Positions 45,552 through 56,220 are shown, counted from the first letter of the stretch. The stretch is DNA of 64,000 nucleotides from Pachyseris speciosa (GCA_016490735.1 JAEMWC010000152.1:956001-1020000); one strand, 5' to 3'. Made by a program: numbers and translations. Notes: a model not told the origin generated them from the letters alone.

Positions 45552-45699
45552 GGCCGCCAAGGTTCTGGAAGACGCCGCAAATAAGTGGCTGATAAGGCAA
45601 GCACTTTAGCAGATCTATCTTCCCACTCCGCAGAACATCCCCCCAACCAAAATGCGATGTCTCAGTCCCCAACAAGGTGCACTAAGCCAACCATCTTTT

Positions 45700-46468
45700 T
45701 TTGCCGCACGACTAACTCCCCTGCACACGCAAAGTTTGCAAGTATGCACTGACCATCGCCGACATGGCAAGCCGCTGCAAAGAGGCTGAACCCTTGGCCT
45801 CGAAAAATTCCGATGAGCTCGCCCAGGCCTTTCAGAAGATTTACAAGCGCCGGCCTCTGAAATGGCCTGAAATGCTGCAGGTTGACCCCGGGCGCGAGTT
45901 CATGGGCATTGTTTCCAAAGAGATGGAAAATCGCAAGACATATATTCAGTGCGAGTGCATGGAAATTCACAGTGATCAGGCCATTGTCGAACGTGTCAAC
46001 CGCACCCTGGCTGAGCGCCTGTTCGGCCACCAGTACGCCGTGGAAATGCGTCTGCCAAAGGGAAAGTGATCCACTGCGTGGGTGACAAGGCTTCCCAAAG
46101 TTGTTGCGGCTTTGAATAATGAGGAAACAAGCCTAACCGGCAAAAAACCCGCAGAAGCAATAAAAGAAAAATCTGTTTTTGCCAGATCCTCGACGACATA
46201 TAAGAGGCCTGTGAGGGTACACGAAAAACAGCTCCCCACTTTTGTGAATGTCTGCTATCTTTATCAACCTGGCAAGTTGGAGGGCGGCACAAAAAGGGCC
46301 ACAGATCCTGTTTGGTCTTTGAAAGTCTTCAAGATTGAAAAGACGGTCATGAAACCTGACACGCCTGTTTTGTACTATTTGCATGACGGCCCTCAGCGCG
46401 GTTTTGTTCGCAAAGAATTGTTGGTTGTCCCCATAAACACTGAACTACCCCCCGAAAGCCTCATTTAA
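45700..46468 (+). pseudogene. Polinton retroviral-type integrase, 5'-truncated and frameshifted
   Basis: The first piece (to 46069) has the second catalytic-core acid context VDPGREFMGIV and then the helix AIVERVNRTLAERLFGHQ, matching the last two acids of a DDE integrase core. The second piece, in another frame (46082-46468), has the C-terminal region with VRVHEKQLPTFVNVCYLYQP and YYLHDGPQRGFVRKELL. The N-terminal zinc-binding domain and first catalytic acid are not found upstream, where 45552-45700 is unrelated. The protein would have joined element ends to target DNA; it cannot be active. It overlaps the polymerase end by 24 bp, tail to tail. Confidence 0.8.
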
Positions 46469-48956
46469 CAGCTCCATGATGGCGGTTATTTGGGCATCAG
46501 TCAGTGGAGGGTTGTACCCGAAGGCGTTTCTATGAACCCCATCCTCTGCTATCCATCTCTTTGAATCAAACGCAGACAGTGAAGCCTTTTTCACATGGAT
46601 GCCGAAGATCTCGTGCTTCTCGCTTCCGGGAATGTTCATTCCCTGTGTCAGCTGCTTGTCGGAGAGCGTTTCTTTGTACTGCTTGTGCAGGATTTGCTTC
46701 TTGACCACATTCTTTTTCACCCCCTTTGCTTTCTTGATGCTTTTATCGTCCACTCTGATGATTGAGTACTTTTTCGGCCGCAAGCAGACGCACTCGGCAA
46801 TTGGCGTTCCAGCATTCGTCTTTCATTTTGCCCAAAACCTTTCTGTTGGTGTCTGAGTGGAGCGGATGCTCTTTTGGGTAGTCGCTCATGCCAAAGAGAT
46901 GCAGGCGGGTGCCCATGTCTTTGTAAATGTCTTCTGTTTCGATTTCGAGCAGAAAGCTGCCAGTGTCCGTGTACAGAAGCTCTCACTTCGGGCCTTACTG
47001 CTTTTTGAGGGTGTTGTAGAAGAAGTTGTACATCAAGAGTTTGCTGTTTTCGAGGATCGTTATCCCGATGTACACAGGTTTGTTAAAAAGCAGTCCGCTT
47101 TTGCCCATGTCAACCCCGGCAAGGTCGTTTTCTAAGAACCTGTGGGTTTTGTACAGGGGGCTGGCGGTCATTTTTCTTATTTTGTTCCCCTCGTTCCTGC
47201 GCACCAATTTCACGTCGACGCGGTTGTGCAGGTTTTCCATGGTTTTCCTGAAAACAGAGTCGTTCATCGACTTGTAGAAGTCTTTCTCGAAGACGCTTTT
47301 CGCGTTTTTCCGAACCTCAGTGTTCATCCGGATGTAAGGTTCCATCCAGCATTCTTGGTCAAACTCCAGAATGCTGTGCACCTTTTTCAGTTTCATGCCT
47401 TGCGCCAGATAGAACTGCAGGTTGCGGTAGTGCACCACGTAGCTGTTTTTGTCTTGCAGCTTCAACAAGAGCTTTTTGCTGTCTGGCGGGTTGAGGTTGA
47501 GGACTTCCATGAGCTTCTTTTGGTAGGGCGACAGCCATTCTTTTACCCCCGCCTTTATCTCCGGAGCAAGGGGGTAGCTGTTCCGCTCTTCGTGCAGCTC
47601 TCTTGGGTATTCGAGGTCAAACGAGAGAATCCACCCGCATTTTGCTTTTTCTTTTTTCCGGAGGATTTCTTCCTCTGAGGTATCGGAGTTGTTTTGGGGT
47701 TTATGCACCGTTTTTTGTTGCATGCAGTCCCACAGAATTTCCCGGTGATGTGACAGTGGTCTTTCACTGCATCCCTGGAGTTTTTCCGAGGCAGCAGAGT
47801 TGCGCAGAACAGGCATATTTCTTGTTTTTTCTTATCCATTTGTCGGTTGGGTCTTTTTCTCTTCTTTCGTTTTTTGGCCCAATGAAATTGATTTTTCTGT
47901 GTGCTTCATAAAAACAGCCTTTGTGGCTTTGCCTGCAATACTTGCCCGTGTCCTTGTCCCACACACCAATCGAGTCAAGAAATTCTGGCTTTACAAGGTT
48001 TTCGTTACAGATGTGGCAATTCTGAAAGATTTTAAAGTTCCCCCAATCATTGCTTGTCATCACAAGCGGTGCTGATGTTTTCAGTTTTTCTCTGATCCTC
48101 CCCTCCAGTTCCAAGATCGTTTCCAAAAACTTTTCCACAGTGTTTTTATGTCCATCGGCGCCCTGCCTGTATTTTAGAACGGGCCCACTGTTGCCGTCGC
48201 ATCTCATAGCTGTGTAGGCGAACCCGCAGGCATCGTGTTTGTCTGTTTTTTTCTGTGCAGCTTGTTCTCTCGCGCTCATTTTCAGGAATGTTTTTGACCA
48301 AAGCCTCGAAATAGGCATAAATGATGAGGCGCTTTCATTTGTTTGTGAAAGTTTTGAAATTTCAGTTTTTCCCCCTCTTCCAGCATTTCAATCCTTGTCC
48401 GTGTTCCGTTCACGCCGTTGCAATGTTTTGTGTGGTCCACAAGAATGTCTGCTCTTGTGAAGCCTGTCAAACATAGAGCAGAAGTGTTTTTTGATGTGGG
48501 CTTTGTTTTGATTGAAAAGCAAGGCGGTTAATCTTTTTACGTAACAATAGTAAGTGTTTTTGCCTTCGTGGAGAAGCATTACTGGTAAATTAATTCTTCA
48601 AATTTTTTGTCCTTCTCACTGATCCTGTGCACAATGACATTGTCATTTTCCCACACAAAAGCGTTGATGGCAAGCCGTCGGTTTTGCTTCTCAAGCTTGC
48701 TGATCTGTTTCAACGGTGTGGGAAACTCAATTCCCTCCCAATTAATGTCTTCATGAATTCCTTCATAATTGCTTTGTCTTTGTGCGTTTTTTCTGCTTGG
48801 TGGGGGAAACAAGGCCGCTCTCAAGGCCCATTTCAAACATTTCATTGTCTCTGTTTTCCACATTCACAATCGCTTTTTTGTTCGCCAGTTTCCGGGGGAG
48901 AGGAATGTAAGTCCCCCCTCTCAAAGGTTGGTACCGGGCAACGTTAACGTAGGCGA

Positions 48957-48958
48957 TT

Positions 48959-49039
<81 letters not shown>

Positions 49040-49282
49040 GTTTTATAGGCAACATCTCTACATAGTAGCTCTTCATTTACCAATTAACTCTAAATCAAAT
49101 CAAATTAAATCAAATGTTGGTTTTTGGGGAGAGGGGAAAACCGGAGTACCCGGAGAGAAACATCTCGGAGCAGAGTAGAGAACCAACAAACTCAGCCCGC
49201 TTATGACACTGAGTCCGGGAATCGAACCCGGGCCACATTGGTGGAAGGCGAGCGCTCTCACCACTGCACCAAACCTGCTCCC
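48957..49282 (-). repeat. tRNA-derived SINE with (ATT)n tail
   Basis: Minus orientation. The head near 49282 reads GGTTTGGTGCAGTGGTGAGA (A-box region) and the B box GGTTCGATTCC complements 49214-49228. The body includes CCGGGTACTCCGGTTTTCCC. It ends in (ATT)n seen as (TAA)n at 48961-49038. It is inserted in the polymerase gene, next to the LINE fragment. Confidence 0.8.
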
Positions 49283-49389
49283 CAAATGGGGTAAGGATTT
49301 CAACCACCCATCCGGATTCTCGCCTTGACCAGTTTTCTATTTCACCTCTCATCCTGTCAACAAGTAAATGCAAGGTTATGAGAATTACC

Positions 49390-50193
49390 AAAAAGTCCCC
49401 CTTTACCTACCACTATCATATTGAGGGGACTAAACTTGATTCGGTTTCTCTGCACAGAGACCTGGGTTGTTAACTAGTGATGCTCTCTCTTAGAATTACC
49501 CCATTGCCAATATTACAGGTAAGGCAAATAGTAGTTTAGGCCTTATCAAAAGAACATGTCGGGATGTCAATGATGTCACAACTCTTAATACTCTGTATTG
49601 TAGTCTTGTGAGGCCTAAGGTTGAATATGCCTCTCAGGTGTGGAATCCTTATACGAAGAGTAACATCAATCGTATAGAGTCAATTCAAAGAAGGGCAACC
49701 AAATTTATTGTTAAAAGTGATGACGATTATTTGGTTAGCCTACGTGAACTCCGTTTGTTATCTTTGGAGGATAGGAGATTTATTGCGGATGTTGTTCTCT
49801 TTTATAAGGTGATTAATAATCATGTTCGCCTGACCCTTGATTCTAGGGTTCGATTTTCTAGGGATGTTGACAAGGGATATGCATTGAGAAGTATGGATAC
49901 TTCAAACCCTTTAACCAGCTTCTCTAGGAATAATTTATTTAAATTTAGCTTTATGAGCAGAATAGTTGGGGAATGCAATAGTCTCCCTCTTGACATTAGA
50001 GAAGCATCATCTGTGGCAGATTTTAAGTCGAAGGTTTCTACTACTTTTTTAACTCTTTGAATTTCTGTATATACATTGTGCACTAAACATTCTGTATATT
50101 AGTAGGTCTATAGATAGGTTGGAGTTTCCTCCTAGAATGGTGCTGCGGCGCTTTTTGAGGATTCTTCCCATTTCAACACATTATCACGTTTTT

Positions 50194-50222
<29 letters not shown>
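49390..50222 (+). mobile_element. 5'-truncated LINE 3' end with (TTG)n tail
   Basis: Frame 49608-50060 encodes the C-terminal part of a LINE reverse transcriptase protein (VEYASQVWNPYTKSNINRIE, IQRRATKFIVKSDDDYLVSL), preceded by related codons from about 49510 in another frame. The tail ends in (TTG)n at 50193-50222. It interrupts the Polinton polymerase gene. Confidence 0.85.
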
Positions 50223-50224
<2 letters not shown>

Positions 50225-50576
50225 AAATAAAGCTGAATTAAACAAATCCACCAAAATTTCACTAAAAGTGTCATCAAGATTTGCCCGTGTGAAAACGTGT
50301 GGTCGGTCTTCTTTGAAATAGTGCCTCCGCTTTTCTTCTTCCATTTCTTCATTCTCATTGATCTTTTCGCGTGGAAAATGCACTTCCAGCCCAAAGCTCG
50401 CTTTCACCCTCCCCAGTTGTTCGGTTTTGTTTCTAAGAACGTTGTAAGCTTTCATTTTCATTGTTTCTTCAGCAAAACCAAAGATGCCTCTTCTGTTTGC
50501 GTTTACACAGGGTCGTATAGCTTCGCAGCATATATCTCTAATAGGAAATGTGTCAAATTTTCTAACGCCACAAGAA

Positions 50577-50716
50577 GACACACACATGTAAATTAGGAGT
50601 TCTGGACACACTTTCAAGACCCCACCCAAGTTGCCCCTCAGCGGTTTAAAATTGGGAAATGAGGCTTATTTACGTGTCTTGAAAGTGTGCCAGAACACCT
50701 AATTTACATGTGTGTA
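50577..50716. repeat. Local palindrome at inner end of right arm
   Basis: ACACATGTAAATTAGGAG and TTCTGGACACACTTTCAAGA are followed by a spacer of about 55 bp and then the inverse, TCTTGAAAGTGTGCCAGAAC and CCTAATTTACATGTGTG. The spacer lies in the same direction as at 41622-41678, whereas the arms are otherwise inverted. Confidence 0.7.
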
Positions 50717-51681
50717 TTGCTAACTCTCTTGATAAACCAAATTTTTGTGTTTCACTCCTACACCGGTGCAGAACCACAAATTCTTCAGAAACTAAACCCC
50801 TTTATTCATATATACAAAACTAAACCGGAACATTTTGATGCCAATTTTCTATATCATCTTCAAAGAGATTTCTTGAGGTTGGTAAAGGGTTCGATCATTT
50901 GCAGAAACATTAATTTGGTTTTTAAATATTCTCCTCTACGTGAGCTCTTTCTTATTTCTGCACTCAAGGTTCCAAGTTCCAGGTTCTAGATTCCAGATTC
51001 CTGAATTTCAATTTCGGGTTATGAATTCTGGATTCCGGATACCGAATTCCGGATTCCAGATTTCCTCGTTTCGGTAAACCCTTCGTGTTCCAACGATCTA
51101 AATGGTGCCGACAGTTTCTTCAAACTATCTAACCCTTCATGCATATCCCGGTTTTCTCCATAATACAAGATTGGGATAGTTAAATTGACTGATTCACGAA
51201 CAAACCCAGCTCTGAAAAGACGTTTTGATGGAATATTTATCACAAAACAGTGTGGCCGTGGAATCGAGCTTCAGGTTCGCTTACAAGAAACTCGATAAAA
51301 GCTGTTCAATTCCCACGTTTCGAGAGCAATAACCACCTATTTACTGGAAGTCTTAGGAAATGGCTGAAGGTGGAAATAAACCCGAGTTGCGAAGCAGGTA
51401 AGCTGTACTTATGATAAAATCTGCCCGAGATGTGTCGATTTTGTTGTAGGCGTCAAAGTCGCCACTGCTCGTACATGTGTTGATACCGTCAAACGGCCAT
51501 AACTTGAGAAATCAGTACTGAAAACGTACAGGGGTTTTTGCACAGTTTCGCCAATAAAGGCTTACACTTTTCGTCTGTGTAGACTAGAGTGTTCAACGAG
51601 GTCCCAAACTTTCAAAACTAGCTCTTGAAGCAAGGCCATTTCCGGCCATCGTTCGACAGCGATTGGTAGTGTTCAGTAATA

Positions 51682-52108
51682 CCATAAAAGCTCTATTAAG
51701 TTCCCCGTCTCTATTAACCAACCAACCCCCCCCCCCCCCCCTCTCTAATAAGCCCCCTGTTTGGTAGTCGTTTTTTGTAATACGCCCCTCATTTCTCATA
51801 AGCCCCCCTCCTTTAGTACACGAGATTTGTAATTATTCCCTCCTATTCCCTGTTACGAAATCCACTTCATGCGACATAGTGGGTTTGTTTTTAAACAAAT
51901 ATACACTCAAACACATCATACTGTTTACGGCTCGTTGCTAAATAATAAAGTTTCACTGCAGTTGTATGAGTTTTCTGCTAGAACTATACGAAGACAACAA
52001 CGAAGTGTTTAAGATTTGAAATAGCCCTCCCATCCCTCTCTATTAAGCCCCCCGTTAATGAGGCCTGAAATTAAATAAGCCCCCGGGGACTTAATAGAGC
52101 TTTGGCAG
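51682..52108. mobile_element. Mariner-type MITE, copy 2
   Basis: Same family as 11251-12029. The left end is CCATAAAAGCTCTATTAAG and TA lies on both sides (51680-51681, 52109-52110). The uninterrupted site is present at about 37148-37165 (reverse), confirming the TA duplication. The interior holds a C run. Confidence 0.9.
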
Positions 52109-52166
52109 TAAGCTTGATTTCGTCTTGAAACATAAATCAAGAGAAAATCTGTTAGTCTCCCGCAAA

Positions 52167-52306
52167 AATAATAATAATAATAATAATAATTTAGAACTTA
52201 TATAGCGCATTTTCCATGTGTATATGTTCAAATGCGCTCTACAAGCAGATGGAATTGGAATTTGGAAATGTTGGTTTTTGTGGAGAGGGGAAAACCGGAG
52301 TACCCG

Positions 52307-52350
<44 letters not shown>

Positions 52351-52440
52351 AACCCACATATGACGTCGAGTCCGGGAATCGAACCCGGGCCACATTGGTG
52401 GAAGGCGAGTGGTCTCACCACTACGCCATCCCTGCTCCCC
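52167..52440 (-). repeat. tRNA-derived SINE in Polinton right arm
   Basis: Minus orientation. The head near 52440 contains GGGGAGCAGGGATGGCGTAG, the B box complements 52376-52390 (GGAATCGAACCCGGG), and the tail is (ATT)n with TATAGCGCATTTTCCATG before it. The left arm lacks it between about 37090 and 37110. Confidence 0.85.
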
Positions 52441-52707
52441 CTAAATAGCAAACGTTAGTAAGTGAATTGACGTAAGATCCATTGCTGGATGATGCGAATC
52501 AAATATTTTACAGCGCCACGAAAAATGCCAATTTTATGCTTTTCGTACACATTGCGACGGGCGCTGACCGGGCGAAATATTTCATGGCTCCTAACTCCAC
52601 CGAAAAGCCGTTTCGACTCAAACCAAATCTGTTTTTATTCTAACCTTGGTTAAGTCTTTCAGTTACCATAGTTTCAAGCAAAATTATTTTTGCGTAATTA
52701 CTACAAC

Positions 52708-53673
52708 AAGGAATGACCTAAAACCATCTAAAACCACCCACAACCACCCACACCCACCTATAACTAGAAAAAGGAATGACCTAAAACCATCTAAAACCAC
52801 CTACAACCACCTTCAGAAAACTACAAACAACAGTCAGAATACTGTTTTTAACATTTTGAGGCATTATAGTGACTATTTTGTTGACAACTTTTAGCCCGCG
52901 CCTCCGTGATTGATTTCAATATAAGTGCACACCGGAAATGATGTGGTTTATGTCATTGATGCCTATCAACGGTGATCCCTTTTTCTCGAAATGTAGGGAT
53001 TGGGACATCATGTTATGTGTTACTGTCCTAAACACAAGGCCAGTTGCAAAAGCAGGACTGGACTCTGGACTGGCTTCTGGATTGTATATACCAGAGTATG
53101 AATGTACATTCATGTCTTGTTTGCGTTATGCAATGTTAAATAACTAACGTGACTGGACAACGAAATGCCTTAAGTGTGACGCTCCGTTAACTGCGTTTTA
53201 CAATGTTGTTTAAAAGCTCTATTCATGTTGCCGTTCCTTCGGGTATTCGTATTAATGAAAGACTACAATAAAAATACGACAAATTACAATGTTTGGAACA
53301 CTGCTCTGCGATCGGCGTGACAGATGACTTCATAGCGTGGCTAAAAACCCAACTTATCTCTCTTGAAGGCCAGCGCTGGATCGGACAAATTGTACCCTGG
53401 TACCGAAGGATACCCTGTAGACCTTTGTACAAGTCAGGGCAGTTTTCCCTGGAGAGCAATACCGTGCCCACAGGAAATGTGTCAATTACGAACCGCAGAA
53501 AGATATATAAATGGTACTATGTTTAACTGTCATAGCAAGGTACGAGTCTATTTCGCCCACTCCCATATTATCTATAGGTATCTGTGTGATCGGTACACAC
53601 TTTTTAAGCCTTTTAAGCGTTCCATTGTTTTAGGTGGGTTTAGGTGGTTGTAGGCGGTTTTAGGTCATTCCTT
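52708..53673. mobile_element. TIR element, ends AAGGAATGACCTAAAACC
   Basis: The inverted ends are AAGGAATGACCTAAAACC and, at the right, GGTTTTAGGTCATTCCTT. The left end block is duplicated in tandem (52708-52760 and 52771-52815). The left Polinton arm is uninterrupted here (about 36225-36250). Open frames inside (for example 53293-53526) show no known domain. Confidence 0.7.
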
Positions 53674-53718
53674 TGATGCAAAAATGAGTGGGTGGTTTTT
53701 AAAGAGACAGTCTCTTAA

Positions 53719-54711
53719 GGAGGTTCGCAACAGTTTTTTTGGCCTTGGGTGTACCTGTTGAAATCAAAATTTCCAATAGAAGGCAAGCTTCGATTTCCTT
53801 GACACTGCAACATCTTTTCGACCTATGAACAAAGTTTATTTTCTCATTGGCTTTCAAGCAACAGCTGTTACCATAGCGATGGTAAAGCGTTGTCGCTTAT
53901 TTTAAAAAAGGTCAATTATCTCGAAATCCAGTCAGACACTTCATAACAAAACTAAAAGAATGTAAACTACTTAAGTCCAACAAGTTGTAGGCCAAATTAG
54001 TAAAAAAATCTGTAAGAGCGTTTACGAGTAAATTCGAAGGCCATTTTTTGTTCATTCCCGAATCAGTTGTTTCAATTTTTCAAGGCAATATTAAAGTGTT
54101 ACACTTTTTTTTTCTCTGTTCAAGGAATTGTCATGTTAGACAAACATTTTTAATTGGCATTCATTCACCTAGGTAGCTGTGATTGTTTTGACTTGGCACG
54201 AACAAGTCACAAAGCTCGTAATTTACATAAATTTAGCCGTTTTTGTACTTAAATATCTCACAATCCCAGCCAACTAGGAGGCTCAATATGAATTCAAATT
54301 GCTTTGCTAAGATAACAATTCCTTGAACGGGGAAGAAAAATGTAAAATTTTAACACTTCCTTATAAAGCTTGAAGAAAAACGCGGGAATGAGCAAAATCG
54401 GCTTTTAAAAGTTTATTCGCAATTTACTTGAAAACGCTCTTACGGATTTACATGTATTTATAATTGTGGCACTCCAGTATTTTACACTCTTTAAGTTTCG
54501 TTATGAAGTGTCTGACTGAATTTCGAGATAATTGACCTTTTTCAAAATGAGCGACCACACTTTACTATCGCTAAGGTAACAGTTGTTGCTTGGAAATGAA
54601 TGAGAAAATAAACTCTGATCATAGGTCGGAAAGATGTTGTAGTGTCAAGGAAACCTAAGCTTGTCTTCTATAGGTACACCACAAGGCCAAAAAAATCTGT
54701 TGCAAACCTCC
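53719..54711. mobile_element. Palindromic TTAA element at Polinton edge
   Basis: TTAA lies at 53715-53718 and 54712-54715; the ends are GGAGGTTCGCAACAG and, in reverse, GGAGGTTTGCAACAG. Most of its 993 bp folds back: for example GGTCAATTATCTCGAAATCC near 53910 matches the inverse near 54530. A TTAA duplication fits piggyBac or Kolobok groups. No transposase. Confidence 0.75.
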
Positions 54712-54869
54712 TTAATATGAGAGCGCCTAGCTTAGTCGACACAAAGGGAGGCTTAGAAAATTCAGTAACGGTTCTTAATAAAATAATTTCGCTCGGAGCT
54801 CGACCTCAACAGACAAAGATATAAGAAGATTACACATCTTGTAAACGTTAACTGAAGAAAAGAATAAAC

Positions 54870-54968
54870 CTGATCGCTTTTGTCCACATCTGCACCCCTT
54901 TCAAGAAGAATTTTGACAGCCTCATATTGTCCATTGATGGAAGCTTTGTGCAGAGCACTTCTTGACGC
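54870..54968 (-). CDS. Single-repeat ankyrin exon
   Basis: A 99-nt exon between GGAACAG|GCGTCA (54968) and GATCAG|GTTTAT (54870), phase 0, encoding one ankyrin repeat with SALHKASINGQYEAVKILLE and GADVDKSDQ. The following repeat is encoded at 36054-36152, on the other side of the Polinton. Confidence 0.85.
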
Positions 54969-55095
54969 CTGTTCCGCGATATGCAAACAAACAGGAGAAT
55001 TAAAATTGTGCTAAGAAATACACTAATTCGCCTCCCAATGCCCTCCAGCAAATTCAGAGCAGCACAGTAAATGTGTTAGTATCACATGAACTTAC

Positions 55096-55143
55096 TTTGG
55101 CCATTTCACCTCTGGTCATCCAGCTCGCATTCTTTTCCTTGTC
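55096..55143 (-). CDS. 48-nt exon preceding the ankyrin exons
   Basis: Bounded by TTTTAAG|GACAAG (55143) and GCCAAA|GTAAGT (55096), encoding DKEKNASWMTRGEMAK in phase 0. It joins in frame to the ankyrin exon at 54870-54968. The upstream exon with the start codon is not found. Confidence 0.6.
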
Positions 55144-55383
55144 CTTAAAAGACAAAATAACAACATTAACACTTGGAATTCTACTATGGCTTTTTCAAAA
55201 GCGGTGATCATTCTCACGGTCTACCAGACACTAAAAATACTACACGCGTTCTGCTTGACTGTTTATTAAACGCATTGTAAGAAACCTAATTCCCAGGAGA
55301 AGGGATTCTTTAAACAAAAACTGGCCATGTTCTTTCTTCTCACATTTCCTTGACTTTCACTGACCATCCGAGACAAATCCTTA

Positions 55384-55792
55384 GGCAATAAAGGCAGTAA
55401 AGAGAATGAATATATGAAAATCATATATTTGAACTGCAGAGTAATGAGCGAATATGCTAGTGATCATCGCAGTTGTGAACACTGCTTAAATAAAGCCTTT
55501 AAAAAAATTCAGGCTTGTACGGGAATTGAACCCACGACCTCTGTGATACCGATGCAGTGCTCTACCAACTGAGCTAATAAGCCAACTGGGAGCTGGACAT
55601 TTTGTTGGTTCGTAAAAATGCCCGTGAGTAATGAATAAATGAGAATGAATATATGAAAATCATATACTTGAACTGCGGATTAAAGAACTCAGTTAAAGAG
55701 CTCAGTTGGTAGAGCACTGCACCGGTATCGCAGAGCGGGCCGTGGGTTCGATTCCTGTACAAGCCTGAATTTTTTTCAGGCTTTACTCTCAC
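55384..55792. repeat. SINE cluster with opposed tRNA-like heads
   Basis: A minus-strand SINE has its tRNA-like head at about 55510-55590 (reverse: TAGCTCAGTTGGTAGAGC, GGGTTCAATTCCCG) and body to about 55384. A second tail fragment (GAATATATGAAAATCATATA) lies at about 55645. A plus-strand head at 55694-55765 reads GAGCTCAGTTGGTAGAGCAC and GGGTTCGATTCCTG. The A and B boxes are clear, but the heads lack a full cloverleaf, so these are SINEs rather than tRNA genes. Confidence 0.75.
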
Positions 55793-56220
55793 TTCATTGG
55801 GAGAAGTTGTCTCTTCGTCGCAGAAAACAGAAAGCTCTAATTATGTACAAATCAATGAACGAAATTGCCCCAGAATATCTACAATGTCTCTTCATTCAAC
55901 GTCACGTGGTTATAATTTGAGAAATCTTGAGGGAGAACTTTCTCTGCCCAAACTAAATACTAATTACCTGAAATGTAGCTTCTGTTATAGCGGAGCCTGT
56001 TTATAGAATAATTTGCCCCAGGACTTAAAGAATGCTGGCTCTGTTGGGCAGTTTAAACAACTGATCAAGAAGGTTTCAAATATATCGGATTCCCACACAG
56101 CAATCATGTAAAACAGTTGTAACGAGTTGTAGTTTTTTAACTTTTAGCTTAACTAATGATTTTCCGTGTGTTTAAATAAAGTCTTACACTACATGACATG
56201 ACATGACATTACATAACATA
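55793..56220 (+). mobile_element. 5'-truncated LINE 3' end in ankyrin exon
   Basis: Translations in changing frames match a LINE RT C-terminus (for example NLPQDLKNAGSVGQFKQLIK at about 56010). A 3' UTR follows and ends in an ACATG-rich tail (56191-56220). It cuts the ANK3 coding sequence, which resumes at 56221. Confidence 0.8.

Larger units (their letters stand above)
46445..50615 (-). pseudogene. Polinton protein-primed DNA polymerase B, broken
   Basis: Pieces on the minus strand, from N to C: 50230-50615 (KRRHYFKEDRPHVFTRANLD), 48579-48957, 48282-48579, 47764-48318 (CHICNENL, KYCRQSHKGC), 47555-47839 with an endonuclease-VII-like DHCHITGKFCG, 46995-47816 with palm motifs SFDLEYPRELH and FYKSMNDSVFRKTMEN, 46790-46986, and 46445-46783 to the stop. 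The catalytic YxDTDS motif reads YTDTGS at 46956-46973, so an essential Asp is Gly. At least five frame changes, a probable deletion near 47650 and a SINE plus LINE insertion (48957-50222) break it. It is recognised as adenovirus/Polinton-type by motif order and by its integrase neighbour. Confidence 0.85.
36204..53718. mobile_element. Polinton/Maverick DNA transposon, degenerate and nested
   Basis: Two inverted arms share long homology: 36204-36296, 36910-37635 and 38690-39020 on the left match the reverse of 50830-53718 on the right once insertions are removed. The inner ends also match (41680-41812 against 50504-50615). The right arm is about 1.5 kb after subtracting three insertions. Between the arms lie an integrase fragment and a protein-primed DNA polymerase B facing it tail to tail, the diagnostic pair of Polintons, plus small ORFs. 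No major or minor capsid, packaging ATPase or protease gene is visible, so this is a deletion derivative. The outermost shared bases are CTTAAGAG and its inverse; no 6-bp target duplication can be seen, partly because a palindrome inserted at the right end. Confidence 0.75.
50504..53718 (-). repeat. Polinton right inverted arm with insertions
   Basis: An inverse copy of the left arm. Three insertions are delimited by comparison: mariner-type MITE 51682-52108, SINE 52167-52440 and TIR element 52708-53673. Near the inner end (50577-50716) a segment is inverted relative to the left arm. Confidence 0.75.

Noticed and set aside
47026..47911. Plus-strand ORFs opposite the polymerase
   Set aside because: They overlap recognisable polymerase motifs on the minus strand and lack any family signature.
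48763..49083. Open frames with poly-Ile or poly-Asn
   Set aside because: Translations of the (TAA)n tail of a SINE next to polymerase remnants.
52216..52451. Small proteins with PGIEPG or GPGSIPG phrases
   Set aside because: Translations of the B-box region of a SINE on both strands.
36204..53718. LTR retrotransposon, because of the integrase
   Set aside because: The flanking arms are inverted, not direct, and the neighbour gene is a protein-primed DNA polymerase B, not a reverse transcriptase.
55510..55765. tRNA genes
   Set aside because: A and B boxes are present, but each head continues into a SINE body and I cannot fold a complete cloverleaf with an acceptor stem.
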